A stretch of DNA of 64,000 nt from Pomacea canaliculata (GCF_003073045.1 NC_037591.1:27933319-27997318); one strand, 5' to 3'; numbered from the stretch's first letter, positions 37,333-50,582 are shown. Numbers and translations are program-made. The notes: generated by a model not told the origin, from the sequence alone.

Positions 37333-38331
37333 TGTTTTAATTTATGGCCAAGAAAGACTACCTACCAGGGTAGACCTGCGAACACCAATAATTATAACAT
37401 TCTGGCTAAGTGAAGCAAGCAGTTGCTCTACTCAAGCTCTATTGCGGGTTTTTTTAAATATGAAGAAATATTAATATTCGCAAAAATATGAATCCATCCA
37501 TGTGCACCAGCACCCAAGCACCATACTCATGTTCACTCACACCAACGCACTGAAACGTTTCATCCGCAAAGACCAACCAAGACCTGACACAGCAGATAAG
37601 TCCCATTTCAGTTAAGATGTTGTTTTTTTTTTTATTATTTCGAACAAAGGTACAGATGGTTTTTAATGGTTGATCAGACCTTCGTCTATCTGAAAGTCAC
37701 CGATGGTTATCCTTGAACGTGACTGCAAATGACCTGCACGTAGCATGAATCACAGATTCTGTCCCCTTGGCTGCTTACGTAGGCCTAGGAGAGGGTAGAC
37801 CACCCTCTAGTTGACTGCAACAAATAAAGTCAGTCTCAACACATTGTTGAAAGACATGAATGTGCTCTTCTAATGGACAACAAGGACCAGAGGACAACAG
37901 ATATAATGCAATGTGTGCCTAAACATAGAATAAATATAAATGCTACTATTATTATAATCGGCAGCTATGTAAGATCAGTCTGGACCTTCTTTTGAAGGTT
38001 TTAAATCACAAGTGCAGCTTGATGTAGCTATACGCGTTGAATCGTTCATTCACTTTCATTAAAAATGTGTTGAGCCTATTTAATTATGATTTAATAATAG
38101 GACAGATAATGTGTACAGTTTATGTGTCTTCAACGCTGACAAACAGACGATGACTTTCACCAACATGTCTGACTTACATGCGGCACTCCCTGGCACAGTC
38201 ACGGTCAGTGATTTCTTCGTCGCGAGGAACATCCAGGGCGAAGACAGCGTCACACTTGGCTGTACAGTCGGCCAGCGTTATGGATGGGTTGGCACGGATA
38301 ATGGCTCGGACCTCCTCTCCAATAAAACGCT
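37333..38331. repeat. Tandem duplication, copy 1 (g10 3' part)
   Basis: From AATTTATGGCCAAGAAAGAC through g10 exon 3, this stretch is repeated at 43380-44313 in the same orientation with few changes. It covers the 3' flank, exon 4, intron 3 and exon 3. Similarity drops upstream of exon 3 and returns around exon 2. Confidence 0.85.
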
Positions 38332-38703
38332 CTGCCGAAAAAGGCGCGTGCTTTATGCTCAGTTCACAGCTCACCTGTGTTGGTGTGTGTGTATAGATAT
38401 ATATACAGAGTACTTATCATAAGTTCTAGCAGCTAAACAGTAATGTAACGTACGAGAAATTAGCTGTCATCAGATGAATGACGTGTGACGTAAATGAATT
38501 AGCGCGCACATTACGACGGCAACTCACTAAGTATGAGGTGACGCAGCAACAGTATAATAAACGTCACGACTGACACGCATGAAATGACGTAGAACGCACG
38601 TGACCACTTCTAGCTGCTAAATGACGTGAGACGTACCAAGGCCTCCTTCCCGCTGGGCCAGGGCGACGACGCAGACGACTGCGAATACAATCAGACACTT
38701 CAT
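37775..38703 (-). CDS. g10: secreted CX3C-domain protein
   Basis: Minus-strand coding exons are 38703-38637, 38331-38178 and 37814-37775, giving 86 residues; exon 2 begins at 38722. The signal peptide is MKCLIVFAVVCVVALAQ and the linker only REGGLG. The domain begins ERFIGEEVRAIIRANPSITL and ends ITDRDCARECR. The tail is IQLEGGLPSPRPT. AATAAA lies at 37636-37631. It is the tandem paralogue of g11, with which it shares exon 3 apart from Ile/Val at the position after EE. Confidence 0.9.
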
Positions 38704-38826
38704 GGCGACAGTCAGATGGATTCTGTAACATCACACAGCTAATTATTATTTTTTTTATTTAAGAGAATACCGGCGTGCTTACAGCTTGAAGGAACATCAT
38801 GTAAACATCAAGATGTCACTCAAAAC

Positions 38827-39022
38827 ATGGACGTGTATAGGTGGACTGCTGTCTGTTTCCCGAGACCAAAGCTTAGCCTCTTGCGAAGTTCTCCGCTGTT
38901 AGTCTCGGCGAGCCTAAACAATAAATGTGACTAAACCGGAAGCTTTGAACACTCCTGCCTCGTTTTAGTAGTTAACTGGAAAAAAAATGTCGGCCAGCAG
39001 TCCAGTAATACAAGTTCGTGGT
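38827..39022 (+). repeat. Dispersed repeat B, copy 2, in g10 intron 1
   Basis: Second copy of the element at 32078-32275. It lies within intron 1 of g10 and is absent from the matching intron of g11, so it went in after that duplication or was lost from g11. Confidence 0.8.
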
Positions 39023-39485
39023 CAAAATGTTCGCGGGTCAATGTGTATTAATGTTCTCATTGAATACAACACATGATGCGCCTATGCAACGAAATAAAGT
39101 GCACTGCTACAATGCCGGGGACAAAAATTGAGAACTCACAAGTTTTAACAAAATCCGTCAGTTTTGCTTGATTCTGAAACTCACAGACCGCTTCATAGAG
39201 TCTAACGATGTCCTAGCTAAGTCCACGGTGGAGACACCAACACAAGGGAAGAAACTGAAGTCAAACCGCGGTGCTCGTTCTTGTTTTAGATATATTTTTA
39301 GATATATTTGCTGCTGTTACTCTTCGTATTTTAAATATTTAAACGTTTGGAATTTAGTACTTCACTTTCAATTCGTTTATATGTGTCTTCACGTTCTGAA
39401 TAATTAGTTGTATTCCAGTGCAAAGAGAGAAAGACAAAAGCAACAGAGAATAAATATTCTTGGTTATTAAAAGATCCATTCTTAC

Positions 39486-39539
39486 CTTCCGTGCAAAGTG
39501 CAGGCAATAGCGACAATGGCACAAGAGCGTACATTTATA
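39486..39539 (-). promoter_or_regulatory. g10 TATA box and non-coding exon 1
   Basis: TATAAATG (39539-39532), exon end at 39486 (CGGAAG|GTAAGA). Upstream are CCCACCCAAGATATCGTT (39609-39592) and AAGACCACAGTACTTTTC. Confidence 0.8.
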
Positions 39540-39719
39540 GGAGGCCTTCCATCATAAAAATGACTTGAAAAGTACTGTGGTCTTCTTTAGTAACGATATC
39601 TTGGGTGGGACAAGAACCTATTTTGGGGAGCATCTTACGATGCATTGCGTGAAGATTCTGATGAAATGGAACCCAAGCTTCTGTGTCTGCAATAGCACGC
39701 GTTTTAGGTCTAATTCGTA

Positions 39720-42700
39720 TCTATTCATACAAAAATTAATGTTAGATAATATAAATAATAAAGATGAGCGCATGACTTCTGCATTGCATCAGCTACTATT
39801 AAGACGTGCAGTACAAAATTGATACAATTACCACACCCATGTTACCCCTCCTATCCATGACCATCACCCTATTCACACGAACATATGATAAATCTCATCG
39901 GACTCTCTTTCTCTCGCTCTTTCTCTCTCATACATATTACCCGAGAGCACGCACACACACGCGCATGGATAAGGACATTGGGAGTCGTATTTTAGAAGAA
40001 AGTGTATTTTCCGTACGCTTAGCATAAATGAAAACTAATTTCTCCTAAGAGGCCCTTATTAAAGACTTTGGTTTCATGAAGGTTTTCACCAACGTAAGTC
40101 ATTGGTTCCTCAGGAGAGGGATCTTGTCCATCTCTTGTTGTAGTATTGGTGTTGTTGCGGTTTCTGTATCAGATGTTATTTTATAGTGTAGGGTTTCTAG
40201 CCCCACGCCTTGCCCTCCTTATTTGTTCGTGCTTGAGACCAGAAGGCTCTGTGCGGGAATAAAAGGAATCCAGGCAGAGTTTCATTTACAAATCGGAGAG
40301 AGATAAATCACGAGATAAAAAATAATTATGAAATAGTATTATTACTATAGCGGAAAAATTAATACAAGAAAGACAACGCCATTCGATCGCTACGATCTTC
40401 AAGAAAAGCCAATTTCCCTTCATCCAATGAAGAACTTTCACTTAAAATTCTGTTATAGGTCGCACCTGCTACATTATACCAAGTCAAACTAACAACCAGT
40501 TCAAATTTATATAGTCAGTCAATGGTCAAAGAGAAGCAAATCTAATATTGTCTGTAACCTACCAATAGCTTGTAAGTTGTCTCCCTTTAACTGTTATAGT
40601 ATGTTACATTATTTTATTTAGAAAAAAAATCCTGTGCCGTCGTTTGAATAATAAAATATTTTAACTGATCGCCAAAGGTGTCACCACCGTATGTTAGATT
40701 CTATCTGTTTTCATACGTATTTATTTCTAAAAGCATGAAAAAAGGAGAAAATAAAAAAAAGTAAAACCAAAAAAAAAAAAGTAAGCAAGAAAGAAGTTGT
40801 TGAAAAATATTTAAGAGCGCTTATTTAAATATTGAAAAATAAAAATGGATATCTCTCCGTAATCTAGTGTCTGTTTGACGCTAAATTCTAAGTTATTTAT
40901 CATGCGGATGACTTCCACTCTATAAAATGTGACAAGAAAAAGAAGGCATTTGTTTAGCTGAGATCGCTGTCAAGAAATGGTCCCCAGAACATACATACAC
41001 TCATTTACATACATTAAAAAAGAAGTTTTGTATTTTGTAATTTTATTTCTTGGGAGCTGTATTCGTATTCATAATTTTAAAAAATACTTTTCTATTTAAT
41101 TTTTCATTTTTTCTAGAAAATAACCAGCACTAGATAAGGTCAAAAGCAATCCATTTTAACAAAGTATCTTTTACAGTACACCACACTGATTGAGATAGGT
41201 GTTTAAAACAAGTCGTTACATGATTTACAACCTTAGTACTCAGTAACTCCGAAAAACTCACGAGGAGCGCGTGCTGTAATGGGAACTAACTGCAGCTAAT
41301 AGCGGGTTAAATCAATTAACATAAGTTACTTCCCTTTGACCGTCGTTTTTGTAATTATGAGATGCCTGTCCTGGCTGCCACTTTTTCTTAGTAAATATTA
41401 AGCGTCTTTTCTGAAACCGAACAGCTTAGTGTTTAGTAAAGATTCCTGAGTGCAGAGTTTCGAACACTTGCCAGTCCGTTTCTGGGAACAGTGTACTCTG
41501 ATTATAAGGAATAGGTACTTGACAATCCCACAGGTCTGTTTAGGAGATCTTATCGGACCATCTGATGTTGAGGATATGGCGTAGACATCTGTTGACGACA
41601 GTCTAAATTTTGTTGGTGATGGTGTTTGTCACGCGCCCGGTTAAAATACTCGCTTGCCGCCACTGCAGTGAGCAGCTGTTCAGATCTTGTCTCGGGACAC
41701 TCTCTACATGACACCTGTCCGAAGGGGCTGGGGGACTGAGGGATTTCTTCGGGAACTCCGGTTTCCTCTTTCTCCATAGTGCGAAATCCCTTCGAGGTGG
41801 GAGCACTTTATACTTAATAAACCAATCAACCAACCTTCGAAGGTTGATGAAGAGAGATGAAGGTGGGACAATCCTTATTTTTAAAATGAAAAAGAACCTG
41901 CACCGGAGACAATTGAAATCTATAAAACCTCGCTTCATGACCAGAATTGTACCGACAATACCTTTGCCGGCAAGTAGGTCAGATTTGACCAAACCCATGT
42001 TTGAGAGCCAGCTCGGGCCCCGGGACAGACGACCTCTCCGGGCCCCTTGTACATGTAATCGTAAATTATTTTCCCAGTATATAATGTATGTTTACAATTC
42101 GAAAGAAGAAAAAAAAAATCCACTGACCAAGGCCGCGCCCCCTTGACAGCCGCGGGCCCGGGTACACCAGACCCCCTGTCCCCCCCTCTCGTCAGGCCTG
42201 CTAGGGTTAGCATCCATAAACCATATCTCTCTGCGCGTATATAACTACGTAAGGGAGGCAAGTATTGAGCCCTTGAGAGTTGTTACACTATAGATTACTT
42301 CCCTTTAATAACTGACAAAATTCAACCGTTCAGGTATTTTGTTATGTTTGGAAGTAGGTGAAGGTTCTGTGATTAAGTGCATATTAAGTCGGTTACCGAT
42401 TACTCAATTCAACATGAATTTGTACTCAAACAACTGAAAATAAGAAGAAAACAGTAAGCAATATTTAAATTCTCATGTATATTCTAATAAAATATGTGTT
42501 TGTTTGGTACTTTATGTTTGTTTATATCGTATAAATATTTTTTTTTGTTAATTTCTAACGGTTGACCTACTTCACAATTAGTGAATTCTCCGTTGCATAC
42601 AGTTACAATCTTTCATTTGATTTTACTTCCAGTAAACAAAACCTAAATTTCTTAAAATTTACACCACGTAAATGTCTTAAAATGTTCTTTGAAAAGGAGT

Positions 42701-43370
42701 ATCACCTATTATTGTCAACGTTGTAGGTTAATGAACATAAACTTTTAAAATTCAGGTCGATATTTTTATTCGCGGGCATTCAGCGCTTCCTCTACTGGTA
42801 GCAACGCCACTTCTCCCTACGCACCGAGTGAATATTTAATTTCATAATATGAAAACGGTTCGAGTGTTAGCTCACTAACCACAATGATAATATTGTAAAT
42901 CTTAGAATGTTTCTTACATTTACATATATGAGATGTGCGAAAAATGTATATTCGCTCATTAAAAGTCACTTCATACGCAAAAGAACGATGTGTTAATTGT
43001 ACATTGTAGTTTTAAGTAGACTCTTATAAGTTATTGGATGAAGTTTTAAAGACTGTCTTTAACGTCTTTTAAATCGTTTGTTAAGACAGTTGACTTAGAG
43101 AGTCTATATGTGTGCGCGCATGCGTGCTTGATGAATGCCAGCGTGCATAGATTTAGACATAGGTCGTGATGACTGTTGCAGTGAAATGTATATTTCTGGT
43201 AAGGTGTCTAGAAGCTATTGATCTGCCAGTACATAATGATTCTCATTTTACATTGCTTGAATTCCGTAAAATGTTTGTGCGTGACTGATACAAGGTCACA
43301 GGTTGCGCAGAAGTCGAAATGTCATTAAAAAAAACTGGCACACACTGCATTTAAGGTTTTTATTTGTGCG
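39720..43370. other. Spacer between g10 and g11
   Basis: Mostly AT-rich. The 41560-42260 part is more GC-rich and has overlapping open frames on both strands that I could not relate to a known protein; it may be repeat-derived. No exon of the family was found. Confidence 0.5.
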
Positions 43371-43379
43371 TGTGTTATT

Positions 43380-44313
43380 TGTTTTAATTTATGGCCAAGA
43401 AAGACTACCTGCGAACACCAATAACATTCTGGCTAAGTAAACCAAGCAGGCGTTCTACTCAAGCTCTTTTGCGTTGTTTTTTTTTTAATGTGCCAAAAAT
43501 ATGAATCTATCGACGTACACCAACACCCAAGCACCATACTCATGTTCACTCACACCAACGCACTGAAACGTTTCATCCGCAAAGACCAACCAAGACCGGA
43601 CACAGCAGATAAGTCCCATTTCAGTTAAGAGTTTTTTTTTTTTATTTCGAACACAGGTACAGATTGTTTTTAATGGTTGATCAGACCTTCGTCTGTCTGA
43701 AAGTCACCGATGGTTATCCTTGAACGTGACTGCAAATGACCTGCACGTAACGTGAATCACAGATTCTGTCCCCTTGGCTGCTTACGTAGGCCTAGGAGAG
43801 GGTAGACCACCCTCTAGTTGACTGCAACAAAATAAGCACATTGTTGAAAGACATGAATGTGCTCTTCTAATGGACAACAAAGACCAAAGGACAACAGATA
43901 TAATGCATTGTGTGCCTAAAAATAGAATAAATATAAATGCTACTATTATTATAATCGGCAGCTATGTAAAGTCAGTCTGGACCTTCTTTTGAAAGTGCAG
44001 CTTGGTGTAGCTATACGCGTTGAATCGTTCATTCCTTTCATTAAAACTGTATTGAGCTTATTTAATTATGATTTAATAATAGGACAGATAATGTGTACAG
44101 TTTATGTGTCTTCAACGCTGACAAACAGACGATGACTTTCACCAACATGTCTGACTTACATGCGGCACTCCCTGGCACAGTCACGGTCAGTGACTTCTTC
44201 GTCGCGAGGAACATCCAGGGCGAAGACAGCGTCACACTTGGCAGTACAGTCGGCCAGCGTTATGGATGGGTTGGCACGGATAATGGCTCTGACCTCCTCT
44301 CCAATGAAGCGTT
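43380..44313. repeat. Tandem duplication, copy 2 (g11 3' part)
   Basis: Copy of 37333-38331 in the same orientation. It has small deletions, such as the loss of the TACCAGGGTAGACC segment after GACTACC. Confidence 0.85.
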
Positions 44314-44862
44314 CTGACGAGACAAGCAGCACTTGAGTGAAAATGGCGCACTGCCACCCAACGCATTTCGTGGTTAAAGACATACAGGCACTGAGTTTTT
44401 CACAATCAAAATGAATCTCATTTTTCGGTGCAATATAGATATAAATGCATAATATACATATATATTATAAATATATATGTGGATCTTATAAATACATATG
44501 TGAAGATTATCATTGTAAGATAATCATTTAAATTCAAACTTCCATCGGTGGTTAATTCAAAAGAAATCTTTAATGTATCGAGTGTTGGTAGATTTAACAC
44601 TAGATGCTACCACATAAATCTTCACAATGGTGTGTTCTTGCAATGTGGTTTTTCTCTAAGATTTTTTATGTTGTGATGAATCTGCGTTCATACGTGCGCC
44701 ATTTGGCACTTAACGAGTTACATAACAAGACTATCAGTCACTACCTAACGAGTGACGTAACAAGACCATCAGGCACTAACTAACGAGTGACGTACCAAGG
44801 CCTCCTTCCCGCTGGGCCAGGGCGACAGCGCAGATGATGGCGAAGACAATAAGGCACTTCAT
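43782..44862 (-). CDS. g11: secreted CX3C-domain protein
   Basis: Minus-strand coding exons are 44862-44796, 44313-44160 and 43821-43782, giving 86 residues, the same as g10. The signal peptide is MKCLIVFAIICAVALAQ, with the same REGGLG linker. The domain differs from that of g10 by one conservative residue (VTD for ITD), and the tail is identical. AATAAA lies at 43646-43641. A recent tandem copy that has stayed intact. Confidence 0.92.
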
Positions 44863-45098
44863 GGCGACAGATGAATTCTGAAACACAGCATCACATTTTT
44901 TGTACTCTGAAGGAGTAGTGTGCTACCTTTAACGTGTAAGTTAAAAAAGATAATATTAATAATTAGTGCTGTGTCTGAAGCGCTCTGGCTTTGATAAAGC
45001 ATCGCTTGATGCTCTTCTTTTGGCCTGGACATTCGTAGCCATAGCAGATAGAAAAACAAAAGAGACGACTTTTTGGCAGCAGAAAAATGTCTTCTTAC

Positions 45099-45148
45099 CT
45101 TTTCTCGCAGACGATGCTAAAACAATCCGGTAGCAGTTTGTTTTTATA
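45099..45148 (-). promoter_or_regulatory. g11 TATA box and non-coding exon 1
   Basis: TATAAAAA (45148-45141), exon end at 45099 (GAAAAG|GTAAGA). A CCCACAAAGATAATCAG element upstream (about 45218-45202) is a diverged form of the shared motif. Confidence 0.7.
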
Positions 45149-45229
45149 CTGACTTTTTATCGTAAAAAATACTCAAGCTGTGCTCTGGACTTTTTTTATT
45201 CTGATTATCTTTGTGGGACTAGGACCTAC

Positions 45230-45930
45230 TTATTGTGAGGGTGGAGCGACCTTATCTGAGGATCCATTGTACGAAGACTTTAAGAAAATGTTATCTGGAG
45301 ACATGAGTATCACTCGTGAGCGTTGGTGCACGTATACTCGTACACATTTTTCGAATTATTCTAGATCATATCTAACAAGCACAGACGATTTTCGTTTAGA
45401 TTGCATCAGCCCACATCATGATTTACAGTAAAAATTTACCACATACTCAACCCAGCCAGACTGTCACCACGCCCACAGAGCCCACCCTAACCACTGCGAT
45501 AACGGCTTATTCGTCAGTATTTCTGACGTCATAGCTTGAGACCCTCGCCAGATACTGAAATTTTTTTGTTCTTTGACTCGATAATCGTCCTAAACCTACG
45601 ATGTGCTTCCTGACTCCATTTATCACTTTATTTTATTAGTTTGGTGCCCGTTTGTTAGGTCTGTTTGCTGATTTAATTATTTTAATTACTTTAATTATTT
45701 TAATTATTATTAGTTTTCCATAAACATTTATGAATTATGTAGGAAACATGCCGCTTTGCCCTAGTAGATTGATTAACTCAAAGTAGTCATGAAAGACCGT
45801 ATTGGGGGTTGTAGATAATTGTGGTCCCACACACACGCACACACACATTGAAGCACGTAGGCACACACACGCACAATACATTGCGCTGGCATTTCGTCAG
45901 ACATCTTTGGGGCGTAAACCGTATAAAGGT
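45230..45930. other. Divergent intergenic region between g11 and g12
   Basis: This AT-rich stretch separates two outward-facing promoters. An open plus frame at 45180-45431 overlaps the g11 promoter and is probably chance. Confidence 0.5.
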
Positions 45931-46026
45931 TAAAAAAGATGTTAGTCCCCACCCTTCCAGGATATCTTCTCTTTAAAAAAACAGACCAGGGTACTTTCTT
46001 GCTAATTGCCATCCTTTATGGTTTGC

Positions 46027-46082
46027 TATAAATACGAGTTCATACTGGTGTTTCAACATTCTTAGTGCATCTGCAAAGAAAG
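46027..46082 (+). promoter_or_regulatory. g12 TATA box and non-coding exon 1
   Basis: TATAAATA at 46027-46034; exon end at 46082 (AAGAAAG|GTAAGA). CCACCCTTCCAGGATATC lies at 45949-45966, then CAGACCAGGGTACTTTCTTG. Confidence 0.8.
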
Positions 46083-46542
46083 GTAAGACTTTCTTCAATA
46101 ATCTTTACTGTGAAACGTCTTTTTCCTTTCCTTGTTGAAGTAATAGCTATTATCATATTACTGATATGTCAAGGGACAGAAATATCTTTAAACAAATGTG
46201 TTGTAAAAACGAGCTAATGAACTTATTCTCTATTAATAATTTGATCATATTTAAATTATGTAAAAGGAACCTCTTTTCCTTTTCTGTATTGTCAATAAAA
46301 CATTTACAACTGATGAAGCACAAATTAAAATAATCTAAATTTTAGGACATTGTAAATATCTAAAATTAGCTATTAAAAAAGACGTTTTGGAGAGGAGCAA
46401 AAATAGGTATTGTATATAAATCCTTCAAAAGAAAACATAAGAAATAATTATATGTTTCTAGTAAATTTATAAGTGTGTATTATTCTTTCGGAAAATATAG
46501 AATTCTTTCATAGCCCTCTTATCTTACAGTCTTTGTGTCACC

Positions 46543-47343
46543 ATGAAGTGCCTTCTTGTCTTCGCCGTTGTTTGCGTCGTTGCCCTTGCTCAGCGCCAAC
46601 CAGAAGAAGGAGGCGCTATTGGTACGAAGTTTTTGTTTGACTTCATATTTGTCTTAATATTTGACTTAGTTCTTGACTTTGTATTTGACAATATTTGACT
46701 CAAAATTTAACAAATAAAATGTATTTTTCTAACCACAAAACTTATAAATAGATGTTTTCTTTGCCTATAATTTAACTCATAAAGTGGAGCAATTTCATGT
46801 TGTGTAATTATTTAAGCTGTCACGTGTTGAATATTTCTTCAGAGCGCTTGGTCGCTGACGAGGTCAGAGCTCTCATCCGCGCCACCCCATCCATAACGGT
46901 TGCCGACTGTACAGCCAAGTGTGATGCTGTCTTCGGCTTGGATGTTGCTCGTGAGGAGGAACTCACTGACCGTGACTGCGCCAGGGAGTGCAGAGAGTAA
47001 GTCTTAAGTTCGTTAGCTTAAAACGAGGCTTGGTCTGGCTTTTCACACTTTAGTCGAGTAAAATCTTTTGGTTATGGACTGGTTATCACCTTCGTGACTA
47101 AACTAGAAATTGTAAGCGCTTATCTTTGAACTACAATGAACAAAGCATCAGGAATTAAACTAGTTTTGACCAACGAACCCGAACAGTCACTAAAGCTCGG
47201 TTTTAAAATGTTTGTCAGGACTTTAGACCTTGTGACTGTTACCATCGTAAAATATGAAGATATTTATTTCTTCTTTCTTTTAGCTGAGAACTGAAAATTA
47301 AATATTTCTTCTGGTTTCTTTCCGCAGACAACTACGTAACTGA
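46543..47343 (+). CDS. g12: secreted CX3C-domain protein
   Basis: Coding exons are 46543-46621, 46843-46996 and 47328-47343, giving 82 residues; exon 2 begins at 46530. The signal peptide is MKCLLVFAVVCVVALAQ, with an RQPEEGGAIG linker. The domain begins ERLVADEVRALIRATPSITV and ends LTDRDCARECRE. The tail is QLRN. AATAAA lies at 47456-47461. The inverted copy g15 has the same protein except Ile for Val at residue 10, so one of the pair is recent or the two are being homogenised. Confidence 0.93.
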
Positions 47344-47528
47344 AGATAATTAGCACTGGAGCCTGATACAAGTACACGAGGAGACAAGATGATGCTCTTG
47401 ACCGTCACGTGACTGAAGAGCTTGCAGTGACTCATTTACGTGTTTGAAAAAAGATAATAAATTATTTTCTTCAGAATTCAGTGCCTGTGCTCGATGAGTG
47501 TGACTACGTGTATGCTTATGCGCTCTAA

Positions 47529-47529
<1 letters not shown>

Positions 47530-47591
<62 letters not shown>

Positions 47592-47592
47592 G
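47530..47592 (+). repeat. (TCAA)n microsatellite downstream of g12
   Basis: About 15 TCAA units. The matching position in the inverted copy (59195-59300) has a longer run of the complementary unit. Confidence 0.95.
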
Positions 47593-48567
47593 TAGTTAAG
47601 CTTCACGTTTCGTGGTTAAAACGTTCCACATCTTTGTCTGACATCTTGGTCTTCATATAGCTGATACATTACCTTCTTTCTTGTAACAAGCAGTTTGATC
47701 GCTGGTATTTAAAAATAATTGGAAAAGTATGTATATGTGAACGTGTACATGTGTATGAATGTGCGAGAGAGAGAGAGAGAAAAAGAGAAAGAAAATGAGA
47801 GAACTCTAGAGGACGAGAGGAATCATTAAATCACTTGCACTATAATACTCCTGAAATGAGGTTATAGGTGAATGATCTTAACTTGTAATACCTGTGCTGT
47901 TTACTATCTGACAAGAAAGTAATTTTTGTTCATTTATTCTTAATATCTTCATTTTTAAGGTTCTTTTCTTTTCTTTTTGTATCTTTCTTCTATGCTTCAG
48001 AAGCAAACACGTTAGACATGAAAATATACAGTTGAGCACGTGTACAGACTCTGGGTGTGACGTCAGCGCATGTACCAGTTTCAATCGACTGCTAAAATTA
48101 TTATTTGTAAGTGAAGCGACGCAAACATCATTTCGTGTCTGTGCGAGGTTATGTCTGAGTTCGCTAAATATGTCCATGTTCACGAAAAAAATTAAATACA
48201 ATAGAAAAATACAATGTAAAGAAGTAGATTCAGAAAAGATGAAGTGGTTACCAAAAGATTGTCGATATATGAGAGACAATAGAACCTTCAATTGTAAATG
48301 GCTTACTGAAGAAAGGGCACCGAGGACACTCAATCACTCGATATATACAGTGTAAACAATTTTTATGAATAGAGAATTAAATATGTAAAAATCAGTTCAG
48401 TTCAGTCCGTTGACCCGTGCGGTGGTAGAGGTCAGTGGCTCTATCTACACACGTACCCCAAGTGCGACCTACATAAAGGTCAAAATCTCGACTGGTCTCC
48501 ACCCTTCCAAGATATCAAAAACCAGACCAGAGAACTTTCTTGCCAGTTCCCAGCCTTGATAGCTTAC

Positions 48568-48624
48568 TATAAATGGCAAAGTTTGGTATTAAAACATACT
48601 TAGCAAAATTGAGTGCAAAGAAAG
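48568..48624 (+). promoter_or_regulatory. g13 TATA box and non-coding exon 1
   Basis: TATAAATG at 48568; exon end at 48624 (AAGAAAG|GTAAGA). CCACCCTTCCAAGATATC lies at 48499-48516, then CAGACCAGAGAACTTTCTTG. Very like the g12 promoter. Confidence 0.75.
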
Positions 48625-48629
48625 GTAAG

Positions 48630-50560
48630 ACTTCATGAGCAATCTTTTCTGTGAAACTGTTTTACTCTTCGTGTAAAAAGTAACACTTATTATCATATTA
48701 TTGAAATGTAGAAGGACTGAAACACATTAAACAAATTTTCTGAGAAATAAACGAATTGATGATTTTACTCCCTTTTAGTAATTAGATTGTATTTAAATTA
48801 TATAAAGAGATTGCACTTCTTTTCCATTTTAGGAAAATTGTTAGTCTACAATTAACCAATAAAAAGAGGATCTCGTGCAGTACAAATAAATACTATTCAT
48901 AAGTTATTCCGGGAAATAAATTAGGAAACATGTGTATAAAGAGCCGGTTCTACTGCTAGGTGGAGCAGTAGTCACGTGGGTATGTCACGACGTGAGCGCA
49001 AGATGACTGGCTTTATTTTGGGATTACTTTTTTTCAGCGATAAAAATATCATTTTCAAAGCGAATTATACTCGAAGCTTGTCAGTGCTTGTTATCTCTTT
49101 GTTTGTTTGCTTGCCTGCTTGCTTTTTTTTACGCGTGTTTCATTTTTTTTCCTTACTATGTACAATGCTCAGTGACGCTTTTCATGAAGACCAGTGATTG
49201 ACCAAACGACTTTAAGCAAAGGTATGCATGGTGTAGGACAATTGCTTGCCTCATAGTTCTTAAGATACGCATCGCATCTGCAACATTCTTGTCGATGTTG
49301 TGAACACTCAATTGTTTATTTACTTACCTGCATTTCATATTTTTTATACCTAGTCCTCCAAACATTCTGTACATTTATTTGTTGTGTATTACAAAGTCTG
49401 TTCTAAATACCATCTGAGGGTTATGAATAAACTTTTTGACATTTTGGACATTGAACTTTAATTATGTCTGTTTCAATACGGTTTAAGAATGTGTGATTAA
49501 GCTCATTGTGAAATAGAAACGACTGGTCATGCACATACTTGCAAAGCTTGTAAACAAATAGCTGAATTTTTGTTCCCTTTAGCAAAGTTCTATCATTTTC
49601 GTGAAGTCAGTTGGTGCAAACTAAAGACCAAGACATCCGTCCCTATTTTTAAACCAAACTTCAATTTTCTAACACCCTCGCTGATTATCAGGTCATTTGA
49701 AACGATTGACATGCACATCTTTGCACAAGGGTTTTTACTGGCTAGCAAAGGCTGATAAATTTTTCGTGTCCAACACCCTTTTCAAATTCGAAGACAATAA
49801 TAGAAGGATATTCTCCAGTCTTACAGAGTGTGGCTAGAAGGTTTCGCAAAACTCATTTACAAACATAAACTATTTTATAATGTGATATTTGATAAAGTGC
49901 CGAATGTTTGTAATGTCACATAAAATTTTATTGACCATGACAATTTCTGCTGGCAATGCAGAATGGGCTTCATGAAAATAGTAATGAATTAAAAATTTTG
50001 AGATTAAAAATTATGAGATCAGCAACTTTGCAAGACTGGCTGGACTGGACACCATATCTAACTAGCACTACTTGGCAATGCAGTAAATATGAAGAAATCT
50101 TTAATTCTTTGTTGCACAACTAAAAGCAAGGAAAATGAGTTTCACTATTCAATTAGTTGTTAAATATATGATAACAGGTCTATTTTTGTGGGAGAGGGGG
50201 GCGCAGCATTTGTCTTTTGCTTATGGAACACCACGCAAATTTTTTATGGCTGTGGCTTCAACATCACACAGCTCACAATTTAAATATAAAATATTAAAAT
50301 TCATGACATTAATGTAAATATAATTTAGCATAAACAATTGCATCCAAAGAGAGTGTCAATAACAATATGGACATCTTCGTTTGGCTGCTGACAGTTTTAC
50401 ATCGTTGAGGCGTTGAAAACAGTGGCAAAGGTAACTGGCGAGGTTGGTAATATCTGATGTGTCATTGATAAAGGTTGAGAAGGTTAAGAAAGATTGTTTA
50501 TAGTAAATTGTGTCTTATTCTTCCCGAAAACATAGAATCCACACTTGGTCCTGTATTACG
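48630..50560. other. g13 first intron
   Basis: This intron of about 1.9 kb is the longest in the cluster. It is AT-rich and holds open frames without recognisable content. No second gene is supported inside it. Confidence 0.5.
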
Positions 50561-50582
50561 TTGCAGTCTTCTTCTTGTCGCC

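Larger units (their letters stand above)
46230..48100. repeat. Long inverted repeat with 58630-60600, left arm
   Basis: It starts near the AATTTGATCATATTTAAATT block in g12 intron 1 and runs through all coding exons, the 3' flank, the TCAA microsatellite and about 500 bp beyond (to GTACCAGTTTCAATCGACTG). The other arm is 58630-60600 in reverse complement. Exon 1 and the promoter are not included. Confidence 0.88.

Noticed and set aside
41550-42261. Overlapping open frames on both strands in a GC-richer island
   Set aside because: No recognisable protein, no coherent splice sites, and low-complexity patches; possibly repeat-derived.
45180-45431. Open frame beginning with a hydrophobic segment, as a possible secreted protein
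   Set aside because: It lacks an ATG at the stated start, lies in the g11 promoter region and has no paralogue in the window.
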